Made by a program: the position numbers and the translations under genes. The notes beneath the pieces are model-generated. The model was not told the origin of the DNA, did not search any database, and saw only the letters and a list, made by a program, of their open reading frames with translations. From Deferribacteraceae bacterium UBA6793 (lineage in GTDB: Bacteria; Chrysiogenota; Deferribacteres; Deferribacterales; Geovibrionaceae), in assembly GCA_002452405.1 (NCBI GenBank), contig DKFP01000005.1, positions 1-64,000 on the forward strand: a stretch of 64,000 nucleotides of DNA. Direction: 5' to 3'. Of the stretch, positions 16,768 to 25,278 are shown piece after piece (the stretch's first letter is position 1; each line of letters starts with the position of its first letter).

Positions 16768-17614
16768 GATAGGTTTTGGCTCACTTGCATTTGTAATAGA
16801 CGAAGTCAGGGGCAAACGCCACCTGCTCAGGATGAAAGAGGGCGTGCGTTTCAGCACCCAGTTCGGTTTTATCGACCACGAAGACATCATCGCCGCAGGC
16901 GACGGCGGTGTTGCATACACCCAAAAGGGCGTTGCATACAGAGTGTTTTACCCCACATACAGCGATTATGTTATGAACATCAAGCGCCGCGCACAGATAA
17001 TCTATCCCAAAGACAGCGCAGCTATCATTATGTCAGGAGATATTCACGGCGACCAGCGTGTTCTGGAATCCGGTATCGGTCAGGGCGCTATGTCAATCGC
17101 ATTGCTCCATGCACTCGGCGGCAAAGGACAGCTCACAAGCTATGAACTGCGTGAAGATTTCGCCATGGACGCGGCAAAATTCATAGGAGAATATTATGGC
17201 GAAGCTCCTAATCATTCGATAGAGATAAGAAGCGTTTATGACGGCATAGATGGCGAGTTTGACAGGATAGTCCTTGACCTGCCTGAACCCTGGCACGTTG
17301 TTAAACATTGCGACAAAGGGCTTGTTAACGGCGGACTTATCGTGTGCTATCTGCCGACGATATTGCAGGCTGTCAACCTTGTGGAACACCTGAAAGCCAG
17401 CGGATATTTCGAAGAGATTGAGACATTTGAGATAACCAAGCGCCCTTGGAAAATAGACGGACGTTCCGTTCGCCCTGAAATGTGGACATACAACCACAGT
17501 GCGTTTCTTATTAAGGCGCGTAAGGTTGTTCCCATGCCCGTCCGCGAAATAAACAGGGACGAAGTCAGCGACAAAACGGCTAAATCCGAAGAGGCATTGC
17601 CTGAAGAGGATTAA
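16760..17614 (+). CDS. trmI: tRNA (adenine-58-N1)-methyltransferase TrmI
   Basis: 284 residues. The N-terminal small beta domain is followed by a Rossmann methylase: the SAM loop VLESGIGQGAMSIALL near residue 95, the acidic YELRED, and the catalytic-site motif DLPEPW (in place of NPPY), all typical of TrmI. It methylates A58 in the T-loop of tRNA, probably as a tetramer. It overlaps ttuA by 8 bases. In Thermus, m1A58 promotes sulfur insertion at position 54, so the shared operon has a clear biochemical logic. The C-terminal tail after residue 250 is polar. The gene ends 4 bases into the convergent prepilin gene. Confidence 0.95.
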   Translation: MAKIGFGSLAFVIDEVRGKRHLLRMKEGVRFSTQFGFIDHEDIIAAGDGGVAYTQKGVAYRVFYPTYSDYVMNIKRRAQIIYPKDSAAIIMSGDIHGDQRVLESGIGQGAMSIALLHALGGKGQLTSYELREDFAMDAAKFIGEYYGEAPNHSIEIRSVYDGIDGEFDRIVLDLPEPWHVVKHCDKGLVNGGLIVCYLPTILQAVNLVEHLKASGYFEEIETFEITKRPWKIDGRSVRPEMWTYNHSAFLIKARKVVPMPVREINRDEVSDKTAKSEEALPEED

Positions 17615-19635
17615 TACTGCGTCACGGACGATCTGAAGTTAGTTATGATATACTCAATATAAGTGGCGTTGCTTGACCCCCATTTGCCAGATGTAAACCC
17701 GACGCGGATAGTGTCGAGCGTTCTGCCGGTTGATGTCGTATCGTCAGGTATGCAGCTGCTCATTAAAGGATTTCCGACAGTTGTCGGGTAGTGTCTTGTA
17801 GATGATGGCTGTGTTACATAATCGTATGTGTGATTTAATGTGACATCCTGCATTTCTTTTTTTAAATCAGCCGAATTGTTTATCGAGTTTTCATCTTTTC
17901 TCCAGACATTGATGAATATGTAGTTATTTATCCCGGTTTGCTTGTTGCAATCGGTACATTTGTAGTTGCAGCCTGATACCGCTTCAACCCGAAGACCATA
18001 GAGTGATGGCGTGGTTTTGTCATAGTTATTAGGTATCATTTCGGTAGAAGAGTCATAATAGCACCCTCTGCCTGTAACTTTCGAACCCCCGCATGACTGG
18101 TTGTGTGACCAATAATCTGCCGTATCTCCATAATTACCATGGATTGTCCTTGGGAATATTTTATATTTCTGCCATGGGCTGTATACTCTATATCCTTCTG
18201 TAGAATCATATTTTGGGTGTGAGCTGTTATAAGAACTCCAATCTATTACATCCACATTGGAAATAATGCCCAGATGATTGTTATTCGGGTCTCCTGACTG
18301 ATCATTCTGTAAATCAAACTCGACTGCAAAACTATTACCCCAGTTGAGGTATTGTTCGCCCATGCTGCCGTAACCTAGTTGAGGTCCGGCATCTCCAACA
18401 AGACCGAGAGTAGTTTTTTTAACGTTATTTGAATCGTTGTAATATGATTTGATTACTGCAAAAGTGAAGCCGAAGGCAGGTCTCGGATAACCCCATGTAT
18501 CGTTCGGATTATGTGTATAGTTATAAACAAAATATGCGGCAAATTTTCCGTGATTTTCAAATTTGGGACAAGCATTGCTGTTGGTTATATCCGGAGAGCA
18601 GCTTGAGAATACTGAGGTTGAAGAGTCTCCGTTGTTTTGAACAATTTTCAATTCATTTTCATTTATTATAACAGAGGCAGTGTCCGGATTTCCCTGAGTA
18701 CTGACAGTTTCGCCTTTATTGGATTGAAAATCGCTGAAACCGCCGGAAGGTGGTTCGCCACCTGTCGGTGCTTCCATGGCAACTTCGAAATTGCGCAATA
18801 TTCTCAGGTCGAAATTTTTTGTAATAGTTATTCCGTTTGCGTCTTCAAGCCGAACTTTTATCAGTGCGGAACCGCTGTCTGATTCAGCTATTGAAAGCTG
18901 TTTCGTATCCGAATGAAGAGTAATTGTGTCGTTAGTAACACCGTTTGCGGATGTGCAGTCTCCTATGTTTTTCATTGAGTGCGTTTTATCGCTGTTATTT
19001 ATTCCGAAATACATCTGGTTTTTGACGGTTGCGGAGTTGTCTGACTCAACACACCATTTGTACGGGCTTGTGCCGCCTTTGGGGGTGAGTTTGAAACTGT
19101 AGGTGTTTGACACTATCGCGTCAGGCAGTTTGTTCTGCTCTATACTCAGCGAACCGTCGCAGCCTGCCATAGCCTGTAACGTGCCCAGATTCATCCAGCC
19201 GACCACGTCATCGTTGCCGTTATTGAATGTGTATGTGTTGTCCGACTTGGTGTATTGCTGCTGTCCGTCCTCTCCGGTGCTGATAACAAGGAACGCTATG
19301 TTGTTTTCCGTGACCGCACCGTTTATGCTCATATCTGTGGTTTGCACGGAGCAGATGTCTGTGTCTTCAAGGTTTTCAGCTGCTGCGTATACAAGAGCTC
19401 TTCCGAACGTATCGTTTGTTTGAGAAGTTGCTCTGTCAAGTGTTGCAGGTAATCGTCTCCCTTTTACGGTATATGCCGCAATATCCTTAACTATCAGAGC
19501 TATATTGTTTCTTGTGGCTGTCTGTTTGTTGTTGTTGAAAGCGCCGAAAAGGATTTTCATTGCTCCGGCGGAAAGCACGCCGACAATGATAAGCACGATG
19601 GCAAGTTCAAGCAGTGTAAATCCTTTTTTGTTCAT
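17611..19635 (-). CDS. Large prepilin-like protein with Ig-like and L-type-lectin-like domains
   Basis: 674 residues. The N-terminus is a class-III signal: KKGFTLLELAIVLIIVG, with prepilin-peptidase cleavage after Gly and Glu at mature position 5, then a 20-residue hydrophobic helix. Residues about 35-170 form a pilin-like globule ending in DDVVGWMNLGTLQAMAGCDG, a segment shared with the neighbouring prepilin. About 170-285 resembles a He_PIG-type Ig fold (LPDAIVSNTYSFKLTPKGG). The remaining 380 residues resemble a concanavalin-like/L-type lectin: FGFTFAVIKSYYND, GYGSMGEQYLNWGNSFAVEF, DPNNNHLGIISNVDV, DTIRVGFTSG. This suggests a tip adhesin on a type IV pilus or pseudopilus that binds sugar. 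Many cysteines suggest disulfides. Upstream GGAA at 6 bases is a weak ribosome site. Confidence 0.85.
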   Translation of the reverse strand: MNKKGFTLLELAIVLIIVGVLSAGAMKILFGAFNNNKQTATRNNIALIVKDIAAYTVKGRRLPATLDRATSQTNDTFGRALVYAAAENLEDTDICSVQTTDMSINGAVTENNIAFLVISTGEDGQQQYTKSDNTYTFNNGNDDVVGWMNLGTLQAMAGCDGSLSIEQNKLPDAIVSNTYSFKLTPKGGTSPYKWCVESDNSATVKNQMYFGINNSDKTHSMKNIGDCTSANGVTNDTITLHSDTKQLSIAESDSGSALIKVRLEDANGITITKNFDLRILRNFEVAMEAPTGGEPPSGGFSDFQSNKGETVSTQGNPDTASVIINENELKIVQNNGDSSTSVFSSCSPDITNSNACPKFENHGKFAAYFVYNYTHNPNDTWGYPRPAFGFTFAVIKSYYNDSNNVKKTTLGLVGDAGPQLGYGSMGEQYLNWGNSFAVEFDLQNDQSGDPNNNHLGIISNVDVIDWSSYNSSHPKYDSTEGYRVYSPWQKYKIFPRTIHGNYGDTADYWSHNQSCGGSKVTGRGCYYDSSTEMIPNNYDKTTPSLYGLRVEAVSGCNYKCTDCNKQTGINNYIFINVWRKDENSINNSADLKKEMQDVTLNHTYDYVTQPSSTRHYPTTVGNPLMSSCIPDDTTSTGRTLDTIRVGFTSGKWGSSNATYIEYIITNFRSSVTQY

Positions 19636-19718
19636 GTGTGTTCCAAATACCTTATATGTATTGAATTATATACCAAGTCAGGCTTTTTTTTAAGAGAAAA
19701 TTATATTATTATATTGTT

Positions 19719-20726
19719 ATGAAGATAAACGATAAAGGTTTTTCACTTATAGAGATGGCTATTGTGCTGGTGATATTCGGACTTGTTCTTGCGTCCGCAT
19801 CATCTATCCTTACGCTTTTCGTCAACCGCGGCGGCGCAGAAAAAACAAGACAGATGATGGTATCGGATAAGAACGCCATTGTCAGCTATGCGCAGACTAA
19901 TAAAGAATTGCCTGATGAAAACGACACGGAAACTGATAATGATTTTGAGGATGCTGTTTCGTATCCCGCCGACAGCAACAATCAGAACTTTTTTTATTAT
20001 TCCGACCCTAATCTTTTGAAGTCCACATGGGGATTGACTAATGCTGCTTTTGCCAATATAAGCATAATTTGCGGTTTAAGCTCCACCAATACTTCCGTCA
20101 AATTGTGTGAAAACAAAGCCTGTACTTCCCCTACTTCAACAATAAGCAATGTTGCTTTCGTAATCGTCAGCAACGGAGAGAATAAAATCAGACAGACTGC
20201 TGTCAGCAGTAACGTGATAAATGTATACCCGCAGGGGACAGACCTTGTAGGGATTGATGATAGCGATGTTTCCACCACAAAAATGAAATACGACGACATT
20301 GTTGACTGGATATCCCTTGATGAATTGCGTTCAAAGGTCGGCTGCGACGGGGAAAGCATCAAATTTATGACTCAGACTCTTCCCTATGCGAAAAAAGGAA
20401 CTGCCTACTCCGTGCGTCTTTATGTTGACGGCGGTATCCCTTATGCAGGAACAGGCAACGTAGCCCAATACGGGTTTAAAATTGAAGACGTTGACGATAA
20501 CGCCGAACTCAGGACGGATGGACTGAAATTTTACTTTTCTGACAGTGATACAAACGAATTGCTTACCACCGCTTCAACATTCAGCCAGGGTTCTTTTGTA
20601 AGAATTGCAGGAAACAGTACAAATTTTTCTCAGCAAGTGTATAAAATAACTATACAGGTGCAGGACAGAACGATGTCGTCCAGCGCTCACTACACCAGAA
20701 CATTTATAATAAACGCGACAAACTGA
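19719..20726 (+). CDS. Prepilin-like protein with Ig-like C-terminal domain
   Basis: 335 residues with the class-III signal NDKGFSLIEMAIVLVIFG (cleavage after Gly, Glu at +5) and one hydrophobic helix. The globule holds NVAFVIVSNGENK and DDIVDWISLDELRSKVGCDG, matching segments of the large divergent prepilin (NIAFLVISTGEDG, DDVVGWMNLGTLQAMAGCDG), so the two are paralogs. The C-terminal 110 residues again look Ig-like (LPYAKKGTAYSVRLYVDGG) but there is no lectin part. No ribosome site is visible; AT-rich -10-like sequences (TATTAT at 19704) end about 9 bases before the ATG, so the transcript may be nearly leaderless. The next gene starts one base after its stop. Confidence 0.85.
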   Translation: MKINDKGFSLIEMAIVLVIFGLVLASASSILTLFVNRGGAEKTRQMMVSDKNAIVSYAQTNKELPDENDTETDNDFEDAVSYPADSNNQNFFYYSDPNLLKSTWGLTNAAFANISIICGLSSTNTSVKLCENKACTSPTSTISNVAFVIVSNGENKIRQTAVSSNVINVYPQGTDLVGIDDSDVSTTKMKYDDIVDWISLDELRSKVGCDGESIKFMTQTLPYAKKGTAYSVRLYVDGGIPYAGTGNVAQYGFKIEDVDDNAELRTDGLKFYFSDSDTNELLTTASTFSQGSFVRIAGNSTNFSQQVYKITIQVQDRTMSSSAHYTRTFIINATN

Positions 20727-20727
20727 C

Positions 20728-21423
20728 ATGATAGAAAAAATAACACCTTCAAACGTAACATCAATATCCGCAGGGAAGAAGCAGAACATACAGAATACCG
20801 CTGTGTCCGACGTGCGCACGGAAGATACGGAAACGTCCGCTCCCGAAACACAGCAAACGTCTGCTCAGGTCAAAAGCAGGCTGGATTCTCCGTATTTACA
20901 GGCGCGCGATGTTCAGTCTAATGTCAGCTTTCAGCAGTCCAGAAGCTATGCTCTTCTGGATGTTAACAGCAAACTGCACGACCTGCGCAACCTCGCCATG
21001 CAGTATAAGAACAATGAACTGTCACTGCCGGAACAGGATGCCATCGTTGCAAAGGCGGAACAGGCGCTCTACGCCATCGACCAGACAGCCTCCTCTTCGC
21101 AGTTTCTCGGTACTAAGGTTATCAGCGATGCCGATTCGCGCGAGCTTGGGCTGGAGGTTATAAACCTCGAAGCGGGTGATCCTGTGGGACAGATTAACAG
21201 CGCAATGAAAAAGGTGGCTGCAAAACTTGCCATGAACAGCGCCCAAAGCGACACGGCAGACGTTCGTCTTGAGAATATCAAAAAATCAGCTGCCGAAATA
21301 ATTTCCGAATTTCAGGCAGAACAGACGGCAAAAAGTATTATGAACTCGATACAAAACGCCTCTCCCGATGAGCTTTATTCCGGTCTTGACTCCTCAAAAG
21401 TTTCCGAACTCCTCGGAATCTGA
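20728..21423 (+). CDS. Flagellin-core-like protein, function unknown
   Basis: 231 residues, no signal peptide or membrane segment. The first 55 residues are polar and Thr/Ser/Gln-rich. The rest resembles the helical D1 core of flagellin: KLHDLRNLAMQYKNNELSLP, then DAIVAKAEQALYAIDQTA, then SSSQFLGTKVI compare with the family pattern RELAVQ(S/A)ANGT...EI.RIA..TEFNG.KLL. Near the C-terminus, DVRLENIKKSAAEIISEFQA compares with the flagellin C-terminal helix (QNRLE..I.NL). The conserved N-terminal D0 helix of true flagellins is missing. It follows the prepilin by one base, so it is co-transcribed with it. Homology is my reading of the pattern; the function is unknown. Confidence 0.7.
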   Translation: MIEKITPSNVTSISAGKKQNIQNTAVSDVRTEDTETSAPETQQTSAQVKSRLDSPYLQARDVQSNVSFQQSRSYALLDVNSKLHDLRNLAMQYKNNELSLPEQDAIVAKAEQALYAIDQTASSSQFLGTKVISDADSRELGLEVINLEAGDPVGQINSAMKKVAAKLAMNSAQSDTADVRLENIKKSAAEIISEFQAEQTAKSIMNSIQNASPDELYSGLDSSKVSELLGI

Positions 21424-21462
21424 CAAATCTTAAATTAATCTGACATTTCTCCGCCCGTTCTG

Positions 21463-21490
21463 TTGTTTCCGCTTTGTCCCATGATATAAT
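21463..21490 (+). promoter_or_regulatory. Promoter of the EF-G-like gene
   Basis: TTGTTT (21463-21468), 16-base spacer, TATAAT (21485-21490), 37 bases before the start codon. Confidence 0.55.
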
Positions 21491-21526
21491 TGATATATCG
21501 CATCCGACATTTCAGGAGGGTGACCT

Positions 21527-23587
21527 ATGGACATTCGAAAAATACGGAACATCGCTTTTATTTCTCACGGAGGTGCGGGCAAGACAAGTCTGGTTGAAGC
21601 CATTCTTTTCAACGCCAAGGCAACGAACAGAATCGGAAGTGTGGAAAACGGTACCAGTGTCATGGACTTTGACCCTGTTGAGATCGAAAGACATCTCTCC
21701 CTTCACGCAAAGGTCTGCTCAATCGAGTGGCTTGAAACCCTTATCAACATCGTGGACACACCCGGATATGCAAACTTCCTGCACGAAACAAGGGCAGGTT
21801 TGTCCGCCGTTGGCGGTGCAGTGGTAATAGCATCCGCCATCACCGGAGTTAAGGCTGAAACCCAGCGAGTGTGGAAATTCTCAGAGGAGTTTGACCTCGC
21901 CAAACTTATATTTGTCAATAAAATGGACAAAGAACGGGCGGATTTCTTCCGTGCTCTTGGTGACATCGAAAAATCATTCAAGATAGACCCGCTCCCTCTT
22001 TTTCTGCCCATCGGAAAAGAAGCAGATTTCAAGGGTATAATAGACCTTGTTAAAATGAAAGCATACATCTATCCGGCGGAACCAACTGCGGCGTATCAGG
22101 TTGAAGATATCCCGGCAGAACTGCTGCCGGAAGCTGAAAAATACAGAGTGAAGCTCCTTGAAGCGGTGAGCGAAACCGACGACAGTCTCATAGAAAAATA
22201 TCTGGAAGAGGGCGACCTCTCCGAGGAAGAGATTACAGCCGGTCTGCGCGAGGGCACGATAGCCAAAAGATTTATCCCGGTTATATGCGGCTCCGCAGTG
22301 AAAAATATCGGTAGCAAACTGCTTCTGGAAGCTATCATAAAATATCTTCCGTCTCCTGTTGAACGCGAACACAGGATAGCCACCATGGAAGAGACAGGAG
22401 AAGAGATATTCGTTGACCCCGCAAGCAAGGAGTTTTCCGCATACGTCTTCAAGACGTTCATAGACCCGTTCGCAGGCAAGCTGACCATCTTCCGCGTCTA
22501 TTCAGGCGAAATTGTTAACGACAGCGAGGTATTTAACACCAACGCAGGTAAAAAAGAGAAGATAACACAGCTTTATCTGTTACAGGGCAAAAACCACGTT
22601 AAGGTGGATAAGCTCACCGCAGGTCAGATAGGTATGGTTAATAAGCTGAAATATACCGAGACTTTCGATACCCTATGCGACCCCAAACGCAAACTGGCTT
22701 TCCCGAAATATCAGCTTGCCGAACCTGTTCTGGCATACTCCATCAAGCCCAAGTCAAAGGACGACGAGGACAAGGTTTCAATGGGCGTTCACAGGCTTAT
22801 GGAAGAGGATGTCGGTCTGCGTGTGGACAGGGATGAACGCACCGGCGACCTGCTTGTTAAGGGTATGGGGCAGATGCATATTGAGGTTGTTGTTGAAAAG
22901 CTGAAAGACAAATTCGGTGTAAGCGTTGAGCTTAAAGCACCGAAAGTGCCCTATATGGAAACGATACGTAAACCCGCCAAAGGGCAGGGAAGATATAAGA
23001 AACAGTCCGGCGGACGCGGGCAGTACGGTGATGTTTTCATCGAACTGCACCCCAATAGCGGAAACGGATTTGAATTTGTTAACAGTATTGTGGGCGGCGC
23101 CGTGCCCAGACAATATATCCCTGCCGTTGAAAAAGGTATCATTGAGGCAGCGGGAGAGGGCGTTTTAGGCGGCTTTCCGATGATAGATTTCAAGGCGGTT
23201 TTGTACGACGGATCGTACCATACGGTGGATTCTTCGGAGATGGCATTCTCAATAGCCGGCTCCCTGGCATTTAAAAAGGTTGCAATGGATGCCAAACCTG
23301 TGTTACTTGAACCTATTATGAATCTGGACGTTTTCGTTCCCGACGACATGACGGGAGCCGTTATCGGCGATCTGAACTCCAGACGCGGACGTATTGTCAA
23401 TGTTGAGCCTGAGACAAACGGTCAGCACATCAGATCGCAGGTGCCTATGTCTGAGGTATTGAAATATGCTCCGGATTTGCGTAGTATGACAGGCGGACAT
23501 GGTATGTTCACCATGGAGTTCTCTCATTATGAGGAACTGCCGTCCCACCTTGTTGACAAAGTGGTAGCAGAAAATAAAGGGGCTTAA
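21527..23587 (+). CDS. Elongation factor G-like GTPase (EF-G paralog)
   Basis: 686 residues with all EF-G domains. The G1 loop is HGGAGKTS (residues 14-21), G3 is DTPGYANF and G4 is NKMD. The second-position residues and the short switch I region (DFDPVEIERHLSL) are those of the EF-G-like paralog group (sometimes called EF-G2) rather than of canonical FusA, in which the loop reads AHIDAGKTT. Domains III-V are complete (GMGQMHIEVVVEKL, KKQSGGRGQYGDV, GGHGMFTMEFSHYEELP). The paralogs bind GTP and the ribosome but their job is unsettled. It is not linked to rpsL/rpsG or tuf here, which also argues that it is not the main factor. AGGAGG precedes the ATG. Confidence 0.93.
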   Translation: MDIRKIRNIAFISHGGAGKTSLVEAILFNAKATNRIGSVENGTSVMDFDPVEIERHLSLHAKVCSIEWLETLINIVDTPGYANFLHETRAGLSAVGGAVVIASAITGVKAETQRVWKFSEEFDLAKLIFVNKMDKERADFFRALGDIEKSFKIDPLPLFLPIGKEADFKGIIDLVKMKAYIYPAEPTAAYQVEDIPAELLPEAEKYRVKLLEAVSETDDSLIEKYLEEGDLSEEEITAGLREGTIAKRFIPVICGSAVKNIGSKLLLEAIIKYLPSPVEREHRIATMEETGEEIFVDPASKEFSAYVFKTFIDPFAGKLTIFRVYSGEIVNDSEVFNTNAGKKEKITQLYLLQGKNHVKVDKLTAGQIGMVNKLKYTETFDTLCDPKRKLAFPKYQLAEPVLAYSIKPKSKDDEDKVSMGVHRLMEEDVGLRVDRDERTGDLLVKGMGQMHIEVVVEKLKDKFGVSVELKAPKVPYMETIRKPAKGQGRYKKQSGGRGQYGDVFIELHPNSGNGFEFVNSIVGGAVPRQYIPAVEKGIIEAAGEGVLGGFPMIDFKAVLYDGSYHTVDSSEMAFSIAGSLAFKKVAMDAKPVLLEPIMNLDVFVPDDMTGAVIGDLNSRRGRIVNVEPETNGQHIRSQVPMSEVLKYAPDLRSMTGGHGMFTMEFSHYEELPSHLVDKVVAENKGA

Positions 23588-23596
23588 TCCGGTTAG

Positions 23597-24514
23597 ATGA
23601 ATGAAATAAACCTGCTGAAATATCACAACAGGAGCGCCAGAGAGATACACATGCTCCTGACAGGGGAGCTGAGAGACGATTTTTTCAGCCGTGTGGTCTT
23701 CAGCGGAAAAGATAAGGCGGGTGGCAGACGTCAGGGTCTGTCCCTGCCTTTTATAATACTTGCCGCGTTCCTATGCTCTTTATCCCCGTCTTTTGTTATT
23801 TATACCAAGTACATAAAGCAGCATGAAATCACTGTTCCCGCCATAGATAAAACACTGAAGAATATAATGCCCGGATCCGATGCTCCGAAAAAAAAGGAGA
23901 AACCAGACCCTATGGTGCTGGAAGGCTATTCTAAAATAGGGGTGCTTGAAGAGGGCAGGTCTGAGGGGCAACAGGGCGTTATGATAGTTTCAGACTACGT
24001 CCCGCCGCAGGAAGAGAAAGAGGATAAGCCGGAAGAAAAAATTTCACCTATAACGAACATTGGCGAGCCTCCTAAACGTATCCCGCAGAGAAGCGTTGAT
24101 CTCCTGCCTATTTATTCCGGTAATTATAAGATACTTTTTTCAGGTATCGACGGACAGGCAACAAAGGATGTTAAAATACTTGCCGATAATAATGACCTTA
24201 AAATGACCAGAATTGGTTCCGAACGACGCGAAAACAAAAAATGGCATGTATATAAATTCGATAGCCGCTCGACACTCGTTATTTCGGGCAGGAAGGTCAG
24301 ATACATAAAAAGCTATGATGACAGTGGTTCCGCCATGGTTTTTCTTCAGGCAAACAATGTAAAAGGTTTAATAGTACCAGAAACTTCAAAGACAGACCTT
24401 TATGACATTGAGGTGTGTTGCACCAGTCAGGAGCTGGCACAGAAACTGGCAAATGCAAGCGGCATCGGACCCACAAAATATAAAATATTAAATGAAAACG
24501 ATAAAAACCGTTGA
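23597..24514 (+). CDS. Single-pass membrane protein, function unknown
   Basis: 305 residues. A basic cytoplasmic stretch of about 48 residues (LKYHNRSAREIHML) leads to one transmembrane helix (about 49-70, LPFIILAAFLCSLSPSF), so the C-terminal 235 residues should be periplasmic. A Lys/Glu/Pro-rich linker (KKKEKPDP, PPQEEKEDKPEEK) connects to a C-terminal domain of beta-rich sequence from about residue 175, with two cysteines near the end (EVCCTSQELAQKL). I do not recognise the family; the layout resembles proteins that span the periplasm (TonB- or SPOR-like) but no motif of these is present. It lies 9 bases after the EF-G-like gene and 47 bases before ihfA. Confidence 0.75.
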   Translation: MNEINLLKYHNRSAREIHMLLTGELRDDFFSRVVFSGKDKAGGRRQGLSLPFIILAAFLCSLSPSFVIYTKYIKQHEITVPAIDKTLKNIMPGSDAPKKKEKPDPMVLEGYSKIGVLEEGRSEGQQGVMIVSDYVPPQEEKEDKPEEKISPITNIGEPPKRIPQRSVDLLPIYSGNYKILFSGIDGQATKDVKILADNNDLKMTRIGSERRENKKWHVYKFDSRSTLVISGRKVRYIKSYDDSGSAMVFLQANNVKGLIVPETSKTDLYDIEVCCTSQELAQKLANASGIGPTKYKILNENDKNR

Positions 24515-24561
24515 CGACAGGAATTTAAGCAGATACACTCAATAGTAGCGTGGAGGTTTAT

Positions 24562-24837
24562 ATGACTAAAGCTGATATTGTTGAGTTGATTCACGAGCGT
24601 CTCGGACTTACTAAAAAAGATATCGCAAAGGTTGTCGATGAACTTTTTACTGAGGTCCGCACAAAAATCCTCGAAAAAACTAACGTTAAAATTTCCGGTT
24701 TCGGTAACTTCGAGGTTAAAAAGAGAGGACGCAGAATAGGTCGTAACCCCAAAACAGGTATCGAAACTGTTATCGAACCCAGAACTGTTGTTGTCTTTCG
24801 CCCCAGCCAGATATTTAAAGACGAGGTAAATGACTAA
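24562..24837 (+). CDS. ihfA: Integration host factor alpha-like DNA-bending protein
   Basis: 91 residues, HU/IHF fold. The beta-arm sequence RRIGRNPKTGIETVIEPRTV has the Pro that intercalates in DNA, and VKISGFGNFEVKKRG is the family core. The alpha-subunit character is suggested by MTKADIVELIHERLGL and the MerR gene directly downstream (ihfA-merR is a recurring pair). I start at ATG 24562 because GGAGG lies at 24552-24556; an in-frame GTG at 24550 would overlap that site. The downstream gene overlaps it by 8 bases. Confidence 0.95.
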   Translation: MTKADIVELIHERLGLTKKDIAKVVDELFTEVRTKILEKTNVKISGFGNFEVKKRGRRIGRNPKTGIETVIEPRTVVVFRPSQIFKDEVND

Positions 24838-25144
24838 GCTCTATTACAAAATAGGCGAAGTCTGCGAAATTACCGGTCTCAGACCATCTGTTTTACGTTT
24901 TTGGGAAAAAGAGTTTAAACAGCTTCGACCTTCAAAATCAGGCGGCGGTCAGCGGTTTTATACCGAGAAGCACGTCGAGCTTGTGCGTATGCTCATGAAG
25001 ATGCTGTATGATGAAAAATACACTATCGAAGGAGCAAAGAAAAAGCTCAAGGGCTTAGGCGGTGAAGGTGAGCCGTGCGACAAAGCCGAAAATGAAGCTG
25101 TAAAAGCTGAACTCATTGATATACTTAAACTTTTAAACTCCTGA
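24830..25144 (+). CDS. MerR-family transcriptional regulator
   Basis: 104 residues. The MerR winged helix is complete: YYKIGEVCEITGLRPSVLRF, then WEKEF and GGGQRFYTEKHVELVRML. After the DNA-binding domain only a short helical tail follows, so no ligand-binding domain is present. This compact type commonly follows ihfA; its targets are not known to me. It overlaps ihfA by 8 bases and its stop codon lies in the stem of a terminator. Confidence 0.93.
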   Translation: MTKLYYKIGEVCEITGLRPSVLRFWEKEFKQLRPSKSGGGQRFYTEKHVELVRMLMKMLYDEKYTIEGAKKKLKGLGGEGEPCDKAENEAVKAELIDILKLLNS

Positions 25145-25162
25145 CAAGCTCAGGAGTTTTTT
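25135..25162 (+). terminator. Intrinsic terminator of the ihfA-merR operon
   Basis: Ten-base stem AAACTCCTGA (25135-25144) with TCAGGAGTTT (25150-25159), loop of five, ending in a run of six T. Confidence 0.9.
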
Positions 25163-25278
25163 GTTTTAGATTTACCACGGGATTTTCCAGTCCATGTGGG
25201 AAACCGCGCCAAGGCTCAGTTCGGCAAGCCTGTCTTCACTCGCGCAAGCGGCTTTCATTCTGAAACCTCAGGCTGACA
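25163..25278. other. Gene-free stretch with short inverted segments
   Basis: GC-rich intergenic sequence with internal symmetries (for example AGCCTG near 25230 and CAGGCT near 25270) leading into repeat copy C. No gene, tRNA or promoter is supported. It may be a remnant of a further intergenic repeat. Confidence 0.4.
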
